Shown: positions 44,209 to 52,857 of the stretch, one piece after another | Numbering within the stretch: position 1 is the first letter of the stretch | Layout of the letters: every line of letters begins with the position of its first letter | Origin: CAZXCG01 sp964639205 | Lineage (GTDB): Bacteria > Bacillota > Clostridia > Oscillospirales > Acutalibacteraceae | Direction of reading: 5' to 3' | NCBI GenBank assembly: GCA_964639205.1 | Contig: CAZXCG010000004.1 | Span: forward strand, 1 to 64,000 | Length of the DNA: 64,000 nt | Position numbers and translations under genes: made by a program | Notes under the pieces: generated by a model | Seen by the model: the letters and a program-made list of their open reading frames with translations, nothing else | Database searches by the model: none | Told to the model about the DNA's origin: nothing

Positions 44209-45951
44209 TTACATCTTTTCTGGGCAGGAAATATTAAACATAACAAGAACATTCCTGATTACCGTTCTTACGGCATTGCAAAGCGTCAGTCTTGCCTGCA
44301 TAAGCGGCTCGTCTCCGCACTTTACCCTACAGGCGTTGTAAAACTTGTGGAAAAGAGTTGCAAGCACGGTAACATAGCGAGTAATTTTAGTCGGATCGTA
44401 TTCTTTAGCGGCGGAAATTATTTCATCGGTATAAGAAGCAAGGTGCATAATAAGCTCGGTTTCTTCCGGGCGGTTCAGGCGCGCAAGCTCCTCCGGCGTG
44501 CATATGCGCGGGCTGATTCCTTCCGAAGCAAGAGAAGAAAAAATACTGCAAATCCGCGCGTGCGCGTACTGGACATAATACACCGGATTCTGATTATCCT
44601 GCGCGACGGCAAGGTCAAGGTCAAAATCCATTTTTGAATTTGCCTCGCGGGTGTTGAAAAGAAAACGCGTGCTGTCAACGGGAACCTCATCAAGCAGGTC
44701 TGAAAGTTGGATAGCTTTGCCGGTTCTCTTGCTCATTTTTACCGGCTTGCCGTCTTTAACAAGATTTACAAGCTGCATAAGCAGAACCTCAAGACTGTCG
44801 CCGCTGTAGCCGATTGCCTCCATTGCGCCTTTCATCCGCATAACGTGACCGTGGTGGTCGGCTCCCCAAACGTCTATAAGCGTTTCAAAGCCGCGGTCGA
44901 ATTTATTTTTATGATATGCTATGTCTGCGGCAAAATAAGTCGGGGTTCCGTTTTGACGTACCAAAACATCGTCCTTAAGCTCAAGCTTTTCAATCTCGTC
45001 CTCTGCTTTGCCCATAGCCCGCAGTCTGCCGGAAACAACCTCGGCGTTTTTATACCAGAGCGCGCCGTCCTTTTCATACGTAAGACCTTTTCGGAACAGC
45101 AAATCGATAACATTTTTTACCTCGCCGCTTTTGTGGAGGGAACTCTCAAAAAACCAGTTATCATAAGTAATGCGGTACTTTTTCATATCCGCCTGCATCT
45201 TTTCGATGTTTTTAGGCAGCGCGAACTCAACAAGGGCGCTGCGCCTCTCCTGCTCGCTTAAACGCAATAAGGAATCGCCGTTTAACTCGGCGTATTGGGC
45301 TGCTCGTTCTGTTATGTCGGCTCCCTGATACCATTCCTCGCTGAAGGGCACCTTCTCCTCGCCCAAAAATATCTGCTTATAGCGCGCGTCAAGAGAGCAT
45401 CCGAATTTCTCTATCTGATTTCCTGCGTCATTTACATAAAACTCGCGGTACACGCTGTAGCCCGCTGCTTCCAGCACGGAAGCGAGGCAGTCGCCGAGCG
45501 CACCGCCGCGGGCGTTACCCATATGCATAGGTCCGGTAGGATTGGCGGAAACAAATTCCAGCATAACCCTTTTTCCTTTGCCGAAATCGGAGCGTCCGTA
45601 ATTTTCCCCGCTTACTTCTATTTCCTTTAATACGCTTGCAAAATAAGCGGGACTGAAAAACAGATTAATAAACCCGGGACCGGCAATCTCAAATTTTTCA
45701 AAAACATCTTCGTTCAAAACAAGATTATCCGCAATTGCCTGTGCAATTTTGAACGGAGGCATTCTGAAAGCCTTGGCTCCCGCCATAGCCGCGTTTGTCG
45801 CCAAATCTCCGTTTGTTCTGTCGGCCGGGGTTTCTATAATAAATTTCGGGATTTGCTCATTGGGGAGCTTACCTTCTTCTATAGCCTTTTTTATTGCATT
45901 TTCTATGCAAACGCGAAGCTCTGCAACCGCGTTTTGCGCCGTCTGCGACAT
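44209..45951 (-). CDS. argS: Arginyl-tRNA synthetase
   Basis: Class I synthetase of 580 residues. The HIGH motif appears as HMGN in SANPTGPMHMGNARGGALGD, and KMSKRTGK is the KMSKS motif. The C-terminal anticodon-binding DALR domain is intact, ending LVMFNISCPEKM. It follows ywiB by 5 bp, the common gene order in Firmicutes. Confidence 0.96.
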   Translation of the reverse strand: MSQTAQNAVAELRVCIENAIKKAIEEGKLPNEQIPKFIIETPADRTNGDLATNAAMAGAKAFRMPPFKIAQAIADNLVLNEDVFEKFEIAGPGFINLFFSPAYFASVLKEIEVSGENYGRSDFGKGKRVMLEFVSANPTGPMHMGNARGGALGDCLASVLEAAGYSVYREFYVNDAGNQIEKFGCSLDARYKQIFLGEEKVPFSEEWYQGADITERAAQYAELNGDSLLRLSEQERRSALVEFALPKNIEKMQADMKKYRITYDNWFFESSLHKSGEVKNVIDLLFRKGLTYEKDGALWYKNAEVVSGRLRAMGKAEDEIEKLELKDDVLVRQNGTPTYFAADIAYHKNKFDRGFETLIDVWGADHHGHVMRMKGAMEAIGYSGDSLEVLLMQLVNLVKDGKPVKMSKRTGKAIQLSDLLDEVPVDSTRFLFNTREANSKMDFDLDLAVAQDNQNPVYYVQYAHARICSIFSSLASEGISPRICTPEELARLNRPEETELIMHLASYTDEIISAAKEYDPTKITRYVTVLATLFHKFYNACRVKCGDEPLMQARLTLCNAVRTVIRNVLVMFNISCPEKM

Positions 45952-45956
45952 AATTA

Positions 45957-46400
45957 CTACGCACCCTTTCGCTTAACCTTTATAGTAAACTCGTTATTGC
46001 TCATATACCCGGCGTTAAAGTCCAGCGTATAGCTGACATACAGCTCGCCGCCGTCATCATTCAAGCTTGATGAGATGGCTTTTGTATAAACGCCCATCAT
46101 AAGCTCGCCGAGCGGAGTATGATAATGACAATGATGCCGTCTTTCCTTTTCGAGAGTAAGCCGCGAATTGTTTTCGCCCGCGCGGAAAACAGTCACCGTG
46201 TTTTGATCGGGCATCAGGCGAACCATACTGTTATGGAAAATCCGAGGATTATCACAGTCATACTCCGTATATGAAACGCAGCGTTCGCCGTGATGTTCAA
46301 AATATTTTCCCTCGGTCAGAACATTAACCTCGTCACGCTCGCCGTCAACCACCTGAACGCCGCATATTTCAATTAAAAAATCACCTGAAATTTTTTCCAA
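45957..46400 (-). CDS. DUF1934 (YwiB) family protein
   Basis: 147-residue beta-barrel-like protein of the YwiB family, which typically lies next to argS. It contains VSYTEYDCDNPRIFHNSM and TPLGELMMGVYTK. There is no ATG start. The TTG at 46400 is chosen because AGGGTGA is 5-6 nt upstream and it aligns with YwiB residue 1. Upstream TTG (46424) and GTG (46409) codons are also in frame. A function in the ligand-binding calycin fold is inferred only. Confidence 0.78.
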   Translation of the reverse strand: MEKISGDFLIEICGVQVVDGERDEVNVLTEGKYFEHHGERCVSYTEYDCDNPRIFHNSMVRLMPDQNTVTVFRAGENNSRLTLEKERRHHCHYHTPLGELMMGVYTKAISSSLNDDGGELYVSYTLDFNAGYMSNNEFTIKVKRKGA

Positions 46401-46410
46401 ATTCTTCACC

Positions 46411-47223
46411 CTAATATTGTTCAATATCTATCTGTGTTACACTGTGCCGCATATCCTCGCCGAGAAAAAGCCCCGCAACGTTTACAAAGCCCTCGGGAGT
46501 ATCGCTTACAAAAAACTCGCGGTCGGCCTCCCGCGTTTGCGTATTAAGCAGACCGTTCTCATTCAAAAGCTTGGCGGCATAAACGGCGGTCTCTTTACCG
46601 GAATCTATCAGAGCAACCTTAGAACCGACACAGCGTGAAATCGCCTCTTTAAGTATAGGATAATGAGTGCAGCCGAGGATTACCGTATCTACCCCTGCCG
46701 AGAGCAGATCCGACAGATAGCGTTCAACAACGAGCCGCACCACACTGTCGTCAGCCGAAACAAAGCCGTTTTCAACAAGCGGAACAAACAGCGGGCAATC
46801 CTTTTCAAAAACCTCCGTTGAAGGAGAGAAGCGGGCGATCTCCCTTTTATAGCTGTGGCTGTTCACCGTCGCGGTAGTGCCTATTACTCCGACCTTGCCG
46901 TTTTTTGTGCGACTTGCCGCGGCATATGCCGTAGGACGCACAACACCCGTGTACAGGCAGCCCAGCTGCCTGCCCAAATCCGGCACGACCGAGCTTACCG
47001 TACCGCAGGCGGCAATAAGCATTTTTACGTTGTGAGAAAGCAAAAATCTTGCATCCTGCAAAGCGTATTTGCGGATAGTCTCATTACTGCGCGTCCCGTA
47101 CGGCACTCGCCCCGTATCGCCGAAATATACGATATTTTCGTGCGGGAGCGCCTTTGCAAGCTGTTTCACCGCTGTCAGTCCGCCCAAACCGGAATCAAAC
47201 ACGCCCACAGGTTTTGACGACAT
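46411..47223 (-). CDS. murI: Glutamate racemase
   Basis: 270-residue enzyme that makes D-glutamate for peptidoglycan. N-terminal VGVFDSGLGGLTAV and the second catalytic cysteine in LGCTHYP are canonical. The first catalytic segment reads ACGTVSS where most MurI have ACNTA, so the substrate-contacting Asn is Gly. The start at 47223 is chosen for AAGGAGGGG; the open frame runs on into repeat copy E, which is not coding. First gene of a murI-ywiB-argS-permease operon. Confidence 0.92.
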   Translation of the reverse strand: MSSKPVGVFDSGLGGLTAVKQLAKALPHENIVYFGDTGRVPYGTRSNETIRKYALQDARFLLSHNVKMLIAACGTVSSVVPDLGRQLGCLYTGVVRPTAYAAASRTKNGKVGVIGTTATVNSHSYKREIARFSPSTEVFEKDCPLFVPLVENGFVSADDSVVRLVVERYLSDLLSAGVDTVILGCTHYPILKEAISRCVGSKVALIDSGKETAVYAAKLLNENGLLNTQTREADREFFVSDTPEGFVNVAGLFLGEDMRHSVTQIDIEQY

Positions 47224-47279
47224 AAGCAAGCCCCTCCTTGTACGTAAGTCTGTTTTTGGAGTCCGCAAGACCCCAAAAT

Positions 47280-47422
47280 TAACTTGGGCAAAGATGCCAC
47301 CGCCTCTAAGGCGGCGGGTTCCATTTTCGAAATCAACGGGGTATACAATCCCCCATCGATTCCTCAGGCGGCCAACGCTGCCCTTTGCCACGTTGAATGA
47401 CGGGGCAAAGCCCCTTATTGAA
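47280..47422 (-). repeat. Dispersed structured repeat, copy E
   Basis: Near-complete 143-bp copy in minus orientation: on the minus strand it begins TTCAATAAGGGGCTTTGCCCC and ends CTTTGCCCAAGTTA. The small hairpin reads TTTCG-AAAA-TGGAA, preserving pairing by wobble. It lies between murI and the YfhO-family gene. Confidence 0.9.
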
Positions 47423-47497
47423 AACCGCCGCCCTTTATTTTATCATACGGAATACCTCTTTGCAAGCTTTTAAACGCTGCCGATGAAACCTTGCCGC

Positions 47498-50248
47498 TTA
47501 TCCGCTCAAAGTGCCGTTTCCGCTTTCGGAGCTGCCGCCGATTTTACCGGATACAAGTCCCGGCGGAATGTCGTTTAGCCTTGGCATAAGAGGCTTTTTC
47601 CTGATTTTTTCGACTATAATGCAGAGGAACAACACTAAAATTCCGGTTAAAGATATAAACACGCCCGGGACAAACCCTTTGGGAACATATTTCAACTTTA
47701 CCGTATGCGTGCCGCTTGAAATCGGGAAAGCAAGCATTGCGTTTCCTACCGGTGTGACTTCAACTTCTTTTCCGTCAAGATAAACGCTCCAGCCGTCCTC
47801 ATACGGAATCGAGGTGTAGAACAAGCCGTCCTGCCGAACGTCAATTGTTCCCTCAATAAGCGTGTCCCGGACAGTTTCACACTTCATTACGCTTTGTGAG
47901 AGGATGTCTAAGCCCTCATCAAAAACATCGCTGTTAAAGCAGGCGCACCGTACATATGCGCTGCCGCTTGCCTCCCGGTCAAGGTCAACGTAAAGGGAAA
48001 TCTTGTCCCCCGCCTCAAAGCCGCCGGCACAGCCTATATAACCCCGTTTTATATAATAATCACCGATCTCTTGGTCGTTTTTCATAAGGGTTAAATCGGT
48101 AACGTTTGTAACGCTGATGTAGAAGCATATCATAGTTTCCTGCGAGACGTCGTCGGGAACAATAAAGTTATACTTCAAATGCGGCTCTACCTCGGAATCG
48201 TTAGTGTGAAAGCTGTAAACACCGCTGCTTTTCTTGGAAACCGTCAGCAAATCGCTGCTTGTGTGTCCCTGCGACACTACCTCAAGCTCGCGGTATACGT
48301 CCTTATCAAGACCTGTTGCAAGCCTGAAAAAGTAATTTTGCGCCGCTATGGGATTATTTGGGTAGTCCCCCACCTCGTAATAATCGGCAAGCGCGCTGTC
48401 GGTAACAAATCCCATGGGGAGGTAGGCGGTGTTTTTCAAAAGCTTCACCGCGCCGCTGCTGTATACCTCCTTTAAATAATCGGTATTTCCATAGTTACCG
48501 TCGCGCGAAATAATGTATTTCAGGTTTAAAAACAGATTAGTTACCGGCGAGCTTTCATAATAGCAGTAGCGATTACCGCTTTGCCATCCGGCAAGACCGA
48601 ATTCTTCGAGGAATTTTGTTATATTTACATTCAGCATAGAGCTGAATGCCGAAACACCTACAGTACCGTTAAGAGCGCCGTCGTTGAGAGTTTGTGTCTT
48701 GGTAAATTCGCTTCGCCACAAATCTACGGTGTCCTCTTCCAAATTATTCATCTCGGTTATTACTGCTTCCGTATCTTCTCCGCCCCGCGGATAATCGGTT
48801 GCCGTCGTCACCGCTACGGTATTGACCCCTTGTATAACGCTGCAAGTCATTTCCGCAGCAACTATAAGGCAGAATGCCGCCGTAAGGAAGCGCTTGTTGA
48901 GCATTTTGCGCGTGTAAAGGAAAACGGTAACAAAACATAAAAGCACGATTATCGCGCTTATAACTATTGCCTGAGTTGATTTGATAAACAGCGCGCTGAC
49001 AATCACCATACTTGACAGTATCAGCGCAAGAAGGGCGTCAAATACGGAGAAGCTGTCAATCATTATATAGGCTCTGTAAGCCATTGCCACAAGGACAAAG
49101 CTGAACAGGAAGCTGAAGCGGTACGGAATCATATTTGTAAAATGGAAGCCGTGCCATATATAGTCAAGCTGCCGTATGATAAAGCTCATAATGAAGAAAA
49201 CAAGTAAAGCAACGTTCACTATTTTTTCTTTGAGCTTTATTTTGCGCGAGAAAAGGAAAAGAAAAGCCAAAAATACCGAAATCATCCCGCAGTATATATT
49301 CGGGAGCCCCGTTTTTGCGGTAGGCTCTGTAAAAGCTATGCAGTTGCTGATAACCTGACGGATCGCGTCAATTGTGCCGGCAAGGTCGTTTGTCGAGCCT
49401 ATATTTATGGCATATGATTCGGGGAATTTATTTACGGCAGAGTACGTGTTTTGAAGCGCCAAAAACGCCGGTACGGTCAAAATTGCGGTTATGGAAAGAG
49501 CGACAAGCGTAGTCCAAGCAATACGCCAAAAGTTTTTGCCGAAGCTTTTGAGCGAGCGGCAGCAGCAAATGTTGTAGCAAATGTAGCACAGCAGTATAAA
49601 AATACAGGTAAACAAGCCTATATAATAATTCATAAGAACCGACAGAGCAAGGGTGATTATATAAAGCTTGTATTTCCCGTTTGTCTGAAGAGCCAAAAAT
49701 CCCGCTACAACAAGGGGCAGAATTGCCGTTGTATCGAGCCAGATGACGTTCCAGTAATAGCCCATAAAAAACGCGCAGAGCGCAAATAAGCCGGAAAAAA
49801 ACGCAATTGAAATATCGTTGCGCCGGTAGGTACTGCGCAGAAAATAGGCGAAGCTGAAGCCTGCAAAGCCGATTTTAAACGCAACGGAAAACGCAAGGTA
49901 TTCCCTTAAAAATTGCGACGGCACAAGCACGGACAGAAAATTAAGAGGACTTGCAAGGTAATATGACATAAGCGCCGGATAATTTTCTCCCAAGCCTATT
50001 GACCAGGTATACAGCAAGGAGCCTCCCTCTTTAAGCTTGTTTTGCAAATCCACCAAAAAGGGGTAGTACTGATGCCATAAATCCGTAACTAAAATTTGAT
50101 TCGTACCGAAAGGCGATACACCGGCGAAAGCAAAAGCCGCCGACATCAGCACAAACGGCATGGCAAACGCCAAAAATAAATATTTGTTTCGGCTGAAAAA
50201 GCCCTGCTTTTCTTCAAATTCGGCAGTTAATCTCCGTGGTTTTTTCAC
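47498..50248 (-). CDS. YfhO-family membrane protein
   Basis: About 916-residue polytopic protein with some 12-13 helices in the first 500 residues. A large extracytoplasmic domain and one last helix (about 880-900, GVFISLTGILVLFLCIIV) follow. The family signature GVSPFGTNQILVTDLWHQYYPF is present. Members such as B. subtilis YfhO act in glycosylation of teichoic acids, so a GT-C-like role in cell-envelope decoration is likely. No ATG start: the GTG at 50248, behind GGAGG, is preferred over a TTG further out. Confidence 0.85.
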   Translation of the reverse strand: MKKPRRLTAEFEEKQGFFSRNKYLFLAFAMPFVLMSAAFAFAGVSPFGTNQILVTDLWHQYYPFLVDLQNKLKEGGSLLYTWSIGLGENYPALMSYYLASPLNFLSVLVPSQFLREYLAFSVAFKIGFAGFSFAYFLRSTYRRNDISIAFFSGLFALCAFFMGYYWNVIWLDTTAILPLVVAGFLALQTNGKYKLYIITLALSVLMNYYIGLFTCIFILLCYICYNICCCRSLKSFGKNFWRIAWTTLVALSITAILTVPAFLALQNTYSAVNKFPESYAINIGSTNDLAGTIDAIRQVISNCIAFTEPTAKTGLPNIYCGMISVFLAFLFLFSRKIKLKEKIVNVALLVFFIMSFIIRQLDYIWHGFHFTNMIPYRFSFLFSFVLVAMAYRAYIMIDSFSVFDALLALILSSMVIVSALFIKSTQAIVISAIIVLLCFVTVFLYTRKMLNKRFLTAAFCLIVAAEMTCSVIQGVNTVAVTTATDYPRGGEDTEAVITEMNNLEEDTVDLWRSEFTKTQTLNDGALNGTVGVSAFSSMLNVNITKFLEEFGLAGWQSGNRYCYYESSPVTNLFLNLKYIISRDGNYGNTDYLKEVYSSGAVKLLKNTAYLPMGFVTDSALADYYEVGDYPNNPIAAQNYFFRLATGLDKDVYRELEVVSQGHTSSDLLTVSKKSSGVYSFHTNDSEVEPHLKYNFIVPDDVSQETMICFYISVTNVTDLTLMKNDQEIGDYYIKRGYIGCAGGFEAGDKISLYVDLDREASGSAYVRCACFNSDVFDEGLDILSQSVMKCETVRDTLIEGTIDVRQDGLFYTSIPYEDGWSVYLDGKEVEVTPVGNAMLAFPISSGTHTVKLKYVPKGFVPGVFISLTGILVLFLCIIVEKIRKKPLMPRLNDIPPGLVSGKIGGSSESGNGTLSG

Positions 50249-50290
50249 TTTTTCATTTACCTCCGCCGCAGATAAATTTTTATTTTTCGC

Positions 50291-50323
50291 ATTTAAACCG
50301 GAGCAACACTCCGGCAAGCTTGC
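50291..50323 (-). repeat. Short 33-bp hairpin repeat, copy 2
   Basis: Reverse-orientation counterpart of 17049-17081: GCAAGCTTGCCGGAGTGTTGC, then TCCGGTTTAAAT. The CCGGAG/CTCCGG stem has one extra pair compared with copy 1. Confidence 0.6.
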
Positions 50324-50537
50324 CTGTAACGGGGCGGCGCCAGCGCTCAGGCTTTAATACAATATCGTATTAATTTTAACACAAAAAGCATATCAGGTAA
50401 AGTGTTTTTTATCTTTTACTTTTTCGCAGCCGCATTTTGCATTGGCAAATACACGTAATTTTGCCGTCAGCCGAGCAGACCACGCCTACCGGGTACTCCC
50501 GCAAGACCCTGCAAAATACGAAAAAATAAAAAATATC

Positions 50538-50566
50538 TTGACAAAACAATTTTTGCGGTGTATTAT
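50538..50566 (+). promoter_or_regulatory. Sigma-A promoter of amt
   Basis: TTGACA, 17-nt spacer, TATTAT. The transcript would start near 50573 and have a leader of about 130 nt. Confidence 0.75.
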
Positions 50567-50585
50567 ACTCACATAACAGCAAGGG

Positions 50586-50620
50586 CGCTGCGGATTCACC
50601 GCAGCGTCTTTATTGTTTAT
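50586..50620 (+). terminator. First leader hairpin upstream of amt
   Basis: Perfect 8-bp stem CGCTGCGG/CCGCAGCG with loop ATTCA, followed by TCTTTATTGTTTATT. It looks like an intrinsic terminator within the leader. Confidence 0.6.
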
Positions 50621-50644
50621 TAATAATCTGTCTTGCTTACACAA

Positions 50645-50681
50645 GGGTGTGTGTCAACGGTGACGCACACCCTGTTTTTTA
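50645..50681 (+). terminator. Second leader terminator upstream of amt
   Basis: 12-pair stem GGGTGTGTGTCA/TGACGCACACCC with one wobble, tight ACGG loop, then TGTTTTTTA, ending 9 bp before AGGAGG. A strong attenuator directly before the gene, implying regulated read-through. Confidence 0.75.
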
Positions 50682-50703
50682 TGGCAGATGAGGAGGCTTT
50701 TTT

Positions 50704-52437
50704 ATGTCAAATATAACGGTTCTTTTTTCCGACGTTAACACAATGTGGGTTCTTATAGGAGCGGCGTTGGTGTTCTTTATGCAGGCAGGCTTTGCAATGG
50801 CCGAAAGCGGCTTTACGCGCGCTAAAAACGCCGGAAACATAATTATGAAAAATCTGATGGACTTTTCAATAGGAGCGCCTCTTTACTGGATTGTGGGCTT
50901 TGGAATTATGTTTGGAACACAAAGCGCGGTATTCGGGGGAATCGACTTCTTTACACGCGGCGATTACTCTGCCATTCTCCCCGAGGGAGTAAGCTTTTTT
51001 TCATACTTTATCTTTCAAACCGTTTTCTGCGCAACCGCGGCGACTATAGTAAGCGGCGCAATGGCTGAAAGGACAAAGTTCTCGGCATACTGCATATACA
51101 GCGCCGTGATAAGCCTTATTATTTACCCCGTGTCGGGTCACTGGATTTGGGGCGGCGGCTGGCTTCAGCAGCTGGGCTTTCACGATTTTGCCGGCTCTAC
51201 CGCGGTTCATATGGTAGGCGGCGTATGCGCGCTTATCGGAGCTGCAATACTCGGACCGCGCATAGGCAAATATGACAAGGACGGCAAGCCTAAGGCGATC
51301 CCCGGACACAATCTTCCCATGGCGGCTCTCGGCGTATTTATTCTATGGTTCTGCTGGTTCGGCTTCAACGGCACTTCAACCGTTTCAATAACCGACGGAA
51401 ACGCCGAATTGGCAGGCAAAGTGTTCTTTAACACTAACCTTGCGGCCGCCGTGGCGACGGTTGCTGTTATGGTTATCACCTGGATTCGCTACAAAAAGCC
51501 GGATGTTTCGATGACTCTTAACGGTTCTCTGGCGGGGCTTGTAGCCATTACCGCCGGCTGCGACGCCGTTAATCCTTGGGCTGCTGCGATTATAGGCATC
51601 TGCGCCGGTATAGCGGTTGTTTTCGGAATTGAATTTATAGATAAGGTTTTAAATATAGACGATCCCGTAGGCGCGGTAGGTGTTCATATGATAAACGGCA
51701 TACTCGGCACTGTTTTGACAGCTGTGTTCGCCTCAAACGAATTCCTTGCCGACGCGGGGATGACCCGCATATACTTTGTCGGCGTTCAGCTTCTCGGCGT
51801 CTTTTCGGTTTTGGTCTGGACGGCCGCAGCTATTACCGTAGTATTTTTGCTTATTAAGAAAACCGTAGGTCTGAGAGTAAGCGCCGAAGAGGAAATCGGC
51901 GGTCTTGATTTGCCCGAGCACGGTCTTGTAAGCGCCTATGCCGACTTTGTTCCTGCGTTAGCGTCTACCAACACAAACATAATAAACGAGATACCAAACG
52001 GCAGCGTGCCTGTCGATGAAGCTGTGCCCGTTCAGCTTAAAACAGCGCCGCCCGAAAAGGCCTTCGCGTCTGATGTTAAGCTTACGAAAATTGAAATATT
52101 TATTAAGCAGGAACGCTTTGAGGCGCTTAAAAACGCTATGCTTGAGATCGGCATTACGGGTATGACCGTTACAAACGTGCTTGGCTGCGGAATTCAAAAG
52201 GGAAAGCCGGAATACTACCGCGGCGTTGCGCAGGATATAAATCTTCTCCCGCGTCTTCAGGTCGAGGTGGTTGTAAGCACGGTTCCGGTCAGTCTGGTTA
52301 TCGAAACCGCAAAAAAGGTACTCTATACCGGTCATATAGGCGATGGGAAAATATTCGTTTACGATGTTGAAAACGTTGTGAAAATCCGCACCGGTGAAGA
52401 GGGATGCGCCGCGCTTCAGGATGTGGAGCAATACTGA
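50704..52437 (+). CDS. amt: Ammonium transporter fused to a C-terminal PII domain
   Basis: 577-residue fusion. Residues 1 to about 410 are an eleven-helix Amt channel (GFAMAESGFTRAKNAGNIIMKN, GFNGTSTV, DDPVGAVGVHMINGILGT). After a linker, residues about 458-577 are a PII/GlnK domain: KIEIFIKQERFEALKNAM, a T-loop with EYYRGV including the usual uridylylated Tyr, and the C-loop near KIRTGEEG. In most bacteria glnK is a separate gene beside amtB; here the regulator is tethered. Expression is probably controlled through leader attenuation. Confidence 0.93.
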   Translation: MSNITVLFSDVNTMWVLIGAALVFFMQAGFAMAESGFTRAKNAGNIIMKNLMDFSIGAPLYWIVGFGIMFGTQSAVFGGIDFFTRGDYSAILPEGVSFFSYFIFQTVFCATAATIVSGAMAERTKFSAYCIYSAVISLIIYPVSGHWIWGGGWLQQLGFHDFAGSTAVHMVGGVCALIGAAILGPRIGKYDKDGKPKAIPGHNLPMAALGVFILWFCWFGFNGTSTVSITDGNAELAGKVFFNTNLAAAVATVAVMVITWIRYKKPDVSMTLNGSLAGLVAITAGCDAVNPWAAAIIGICAGIAVVFGIEFIDKVLNIDDPVGAVGVHMINGILGTVLTAVFASNEFLADAGMTRIYFVGVQLLGVFSVLVWTAAAITVVFLLIKKTVGLRVSAEEEIGGLDLPEHGLVSAYADFVPALASTNTNIINEIPNGSVPVDEAVPVQLKTAPPEKAFASDVKLTKIEIFIKQERFEALKNAMLEIGITGMTVTNVLGCGIQKGKPEYYRGVAQDINLLPRLQVEVVVSTVPVSLVIETAKKVLYTGHIGDGKIFVYDVENVVKIRTGEEGCAALQDVEQY

Positions 52438-52464
52438 TTGATTTACACTTACGTATTTACCTTT

Positions 52465-52610
52465 TTCAATAATGGGCTTTGTCCCGGCATTCAACGTGGC
52501 AAAGGGCAGCGTTAGCTGCCTGAGAAATCAATGGGGGTTGTATCTCCCACCGGTTCCGAAAACGGAATCCGCCGCCTTAGAGGCGCGGGGGGACATCTTT
52601 GCCTAAGTTA
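52465..52610 (+). repeat. Dispersed structured repeat, copy F
   Basis: 146-bp copy, TTCAATAATGGGC to CTTTGCCTAAGTTA. The second, TTCCG-AAAA-CGGAA and CCGCC hairpins are intact. The long third hairpin is eroded (AATCAATGGGGG against TCCCACCGGTT), and extra Gs follow the CCGCC stem. Confidence 0.88.
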
Positions 52611-52723
52611 CAAATAAAGCGCATTTAACCCGGTCAATTCAAAAGCAGCTGTGTAAAAACAGTTGCTTTTGCTTATTCGAGCTTTAATTGCTGCGTGCAA
52701 AAAATTGCATTTAAATTTCAAAA

Positions 52724-52775
52724 TGTTGCAAATGCAACTTCAGTATTTTCCCGTATTATGATATAATTATTATGG
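52724..52775 (+). promoter_or_regulatory. Promoter region of the flavodiiron gene with PerR-like box
   Basis: TATAAT at 52762-52767 is a likely -10. It forms the left arm of TATAAT-T-ATTAT (52762-52773), which matches 11 of 14 positions of the PerR box. An exact GTTGCA-AA-TGCAAC palindrome lies just upstream near 52724-52738. The -35 is poor. PerR control is inferred; the region is AT-rich, so chance matches are possible. Confidence 0.45.
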
Positions 52776-52857
52776 TTATTTATGATTATTTACAGAATCG
52801 TATTAAAGCTATTAAAATGCAAAAATAAAATTACATTTTAAAATCGGAGGACTGATT

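Larger units (their letters stand above)
50249..50703. other. Divergent intergenic region and amt leader
   Basis: 455 bp between the YfhO-family gene and amt. Left part: short repeat copy 2 and an AT-rich segment, probably the YfhO promoter. Middle (50400-50530): no clear signal. Right part: a sigma-A promoter and two hairpins of the amt leader, listed separately. Confidence 0.5.

Noticed and set aside
47224..47391. N-terminal extension of murI
   Set aside because: The added codons translate repeat copy E; the family start MSSKPVGVFDSGLGG has its own AAGGAGGGG.
50584..50681. ANTAR dual-hexaloop antitermination site in the amt leader
   Set aside because: Only the second hairpin can be drawn with a hexaloop of A1/G4 type; the first has a 5-nt loop, so the two-hairpin rule is not met. 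Kept only as an open possibility.
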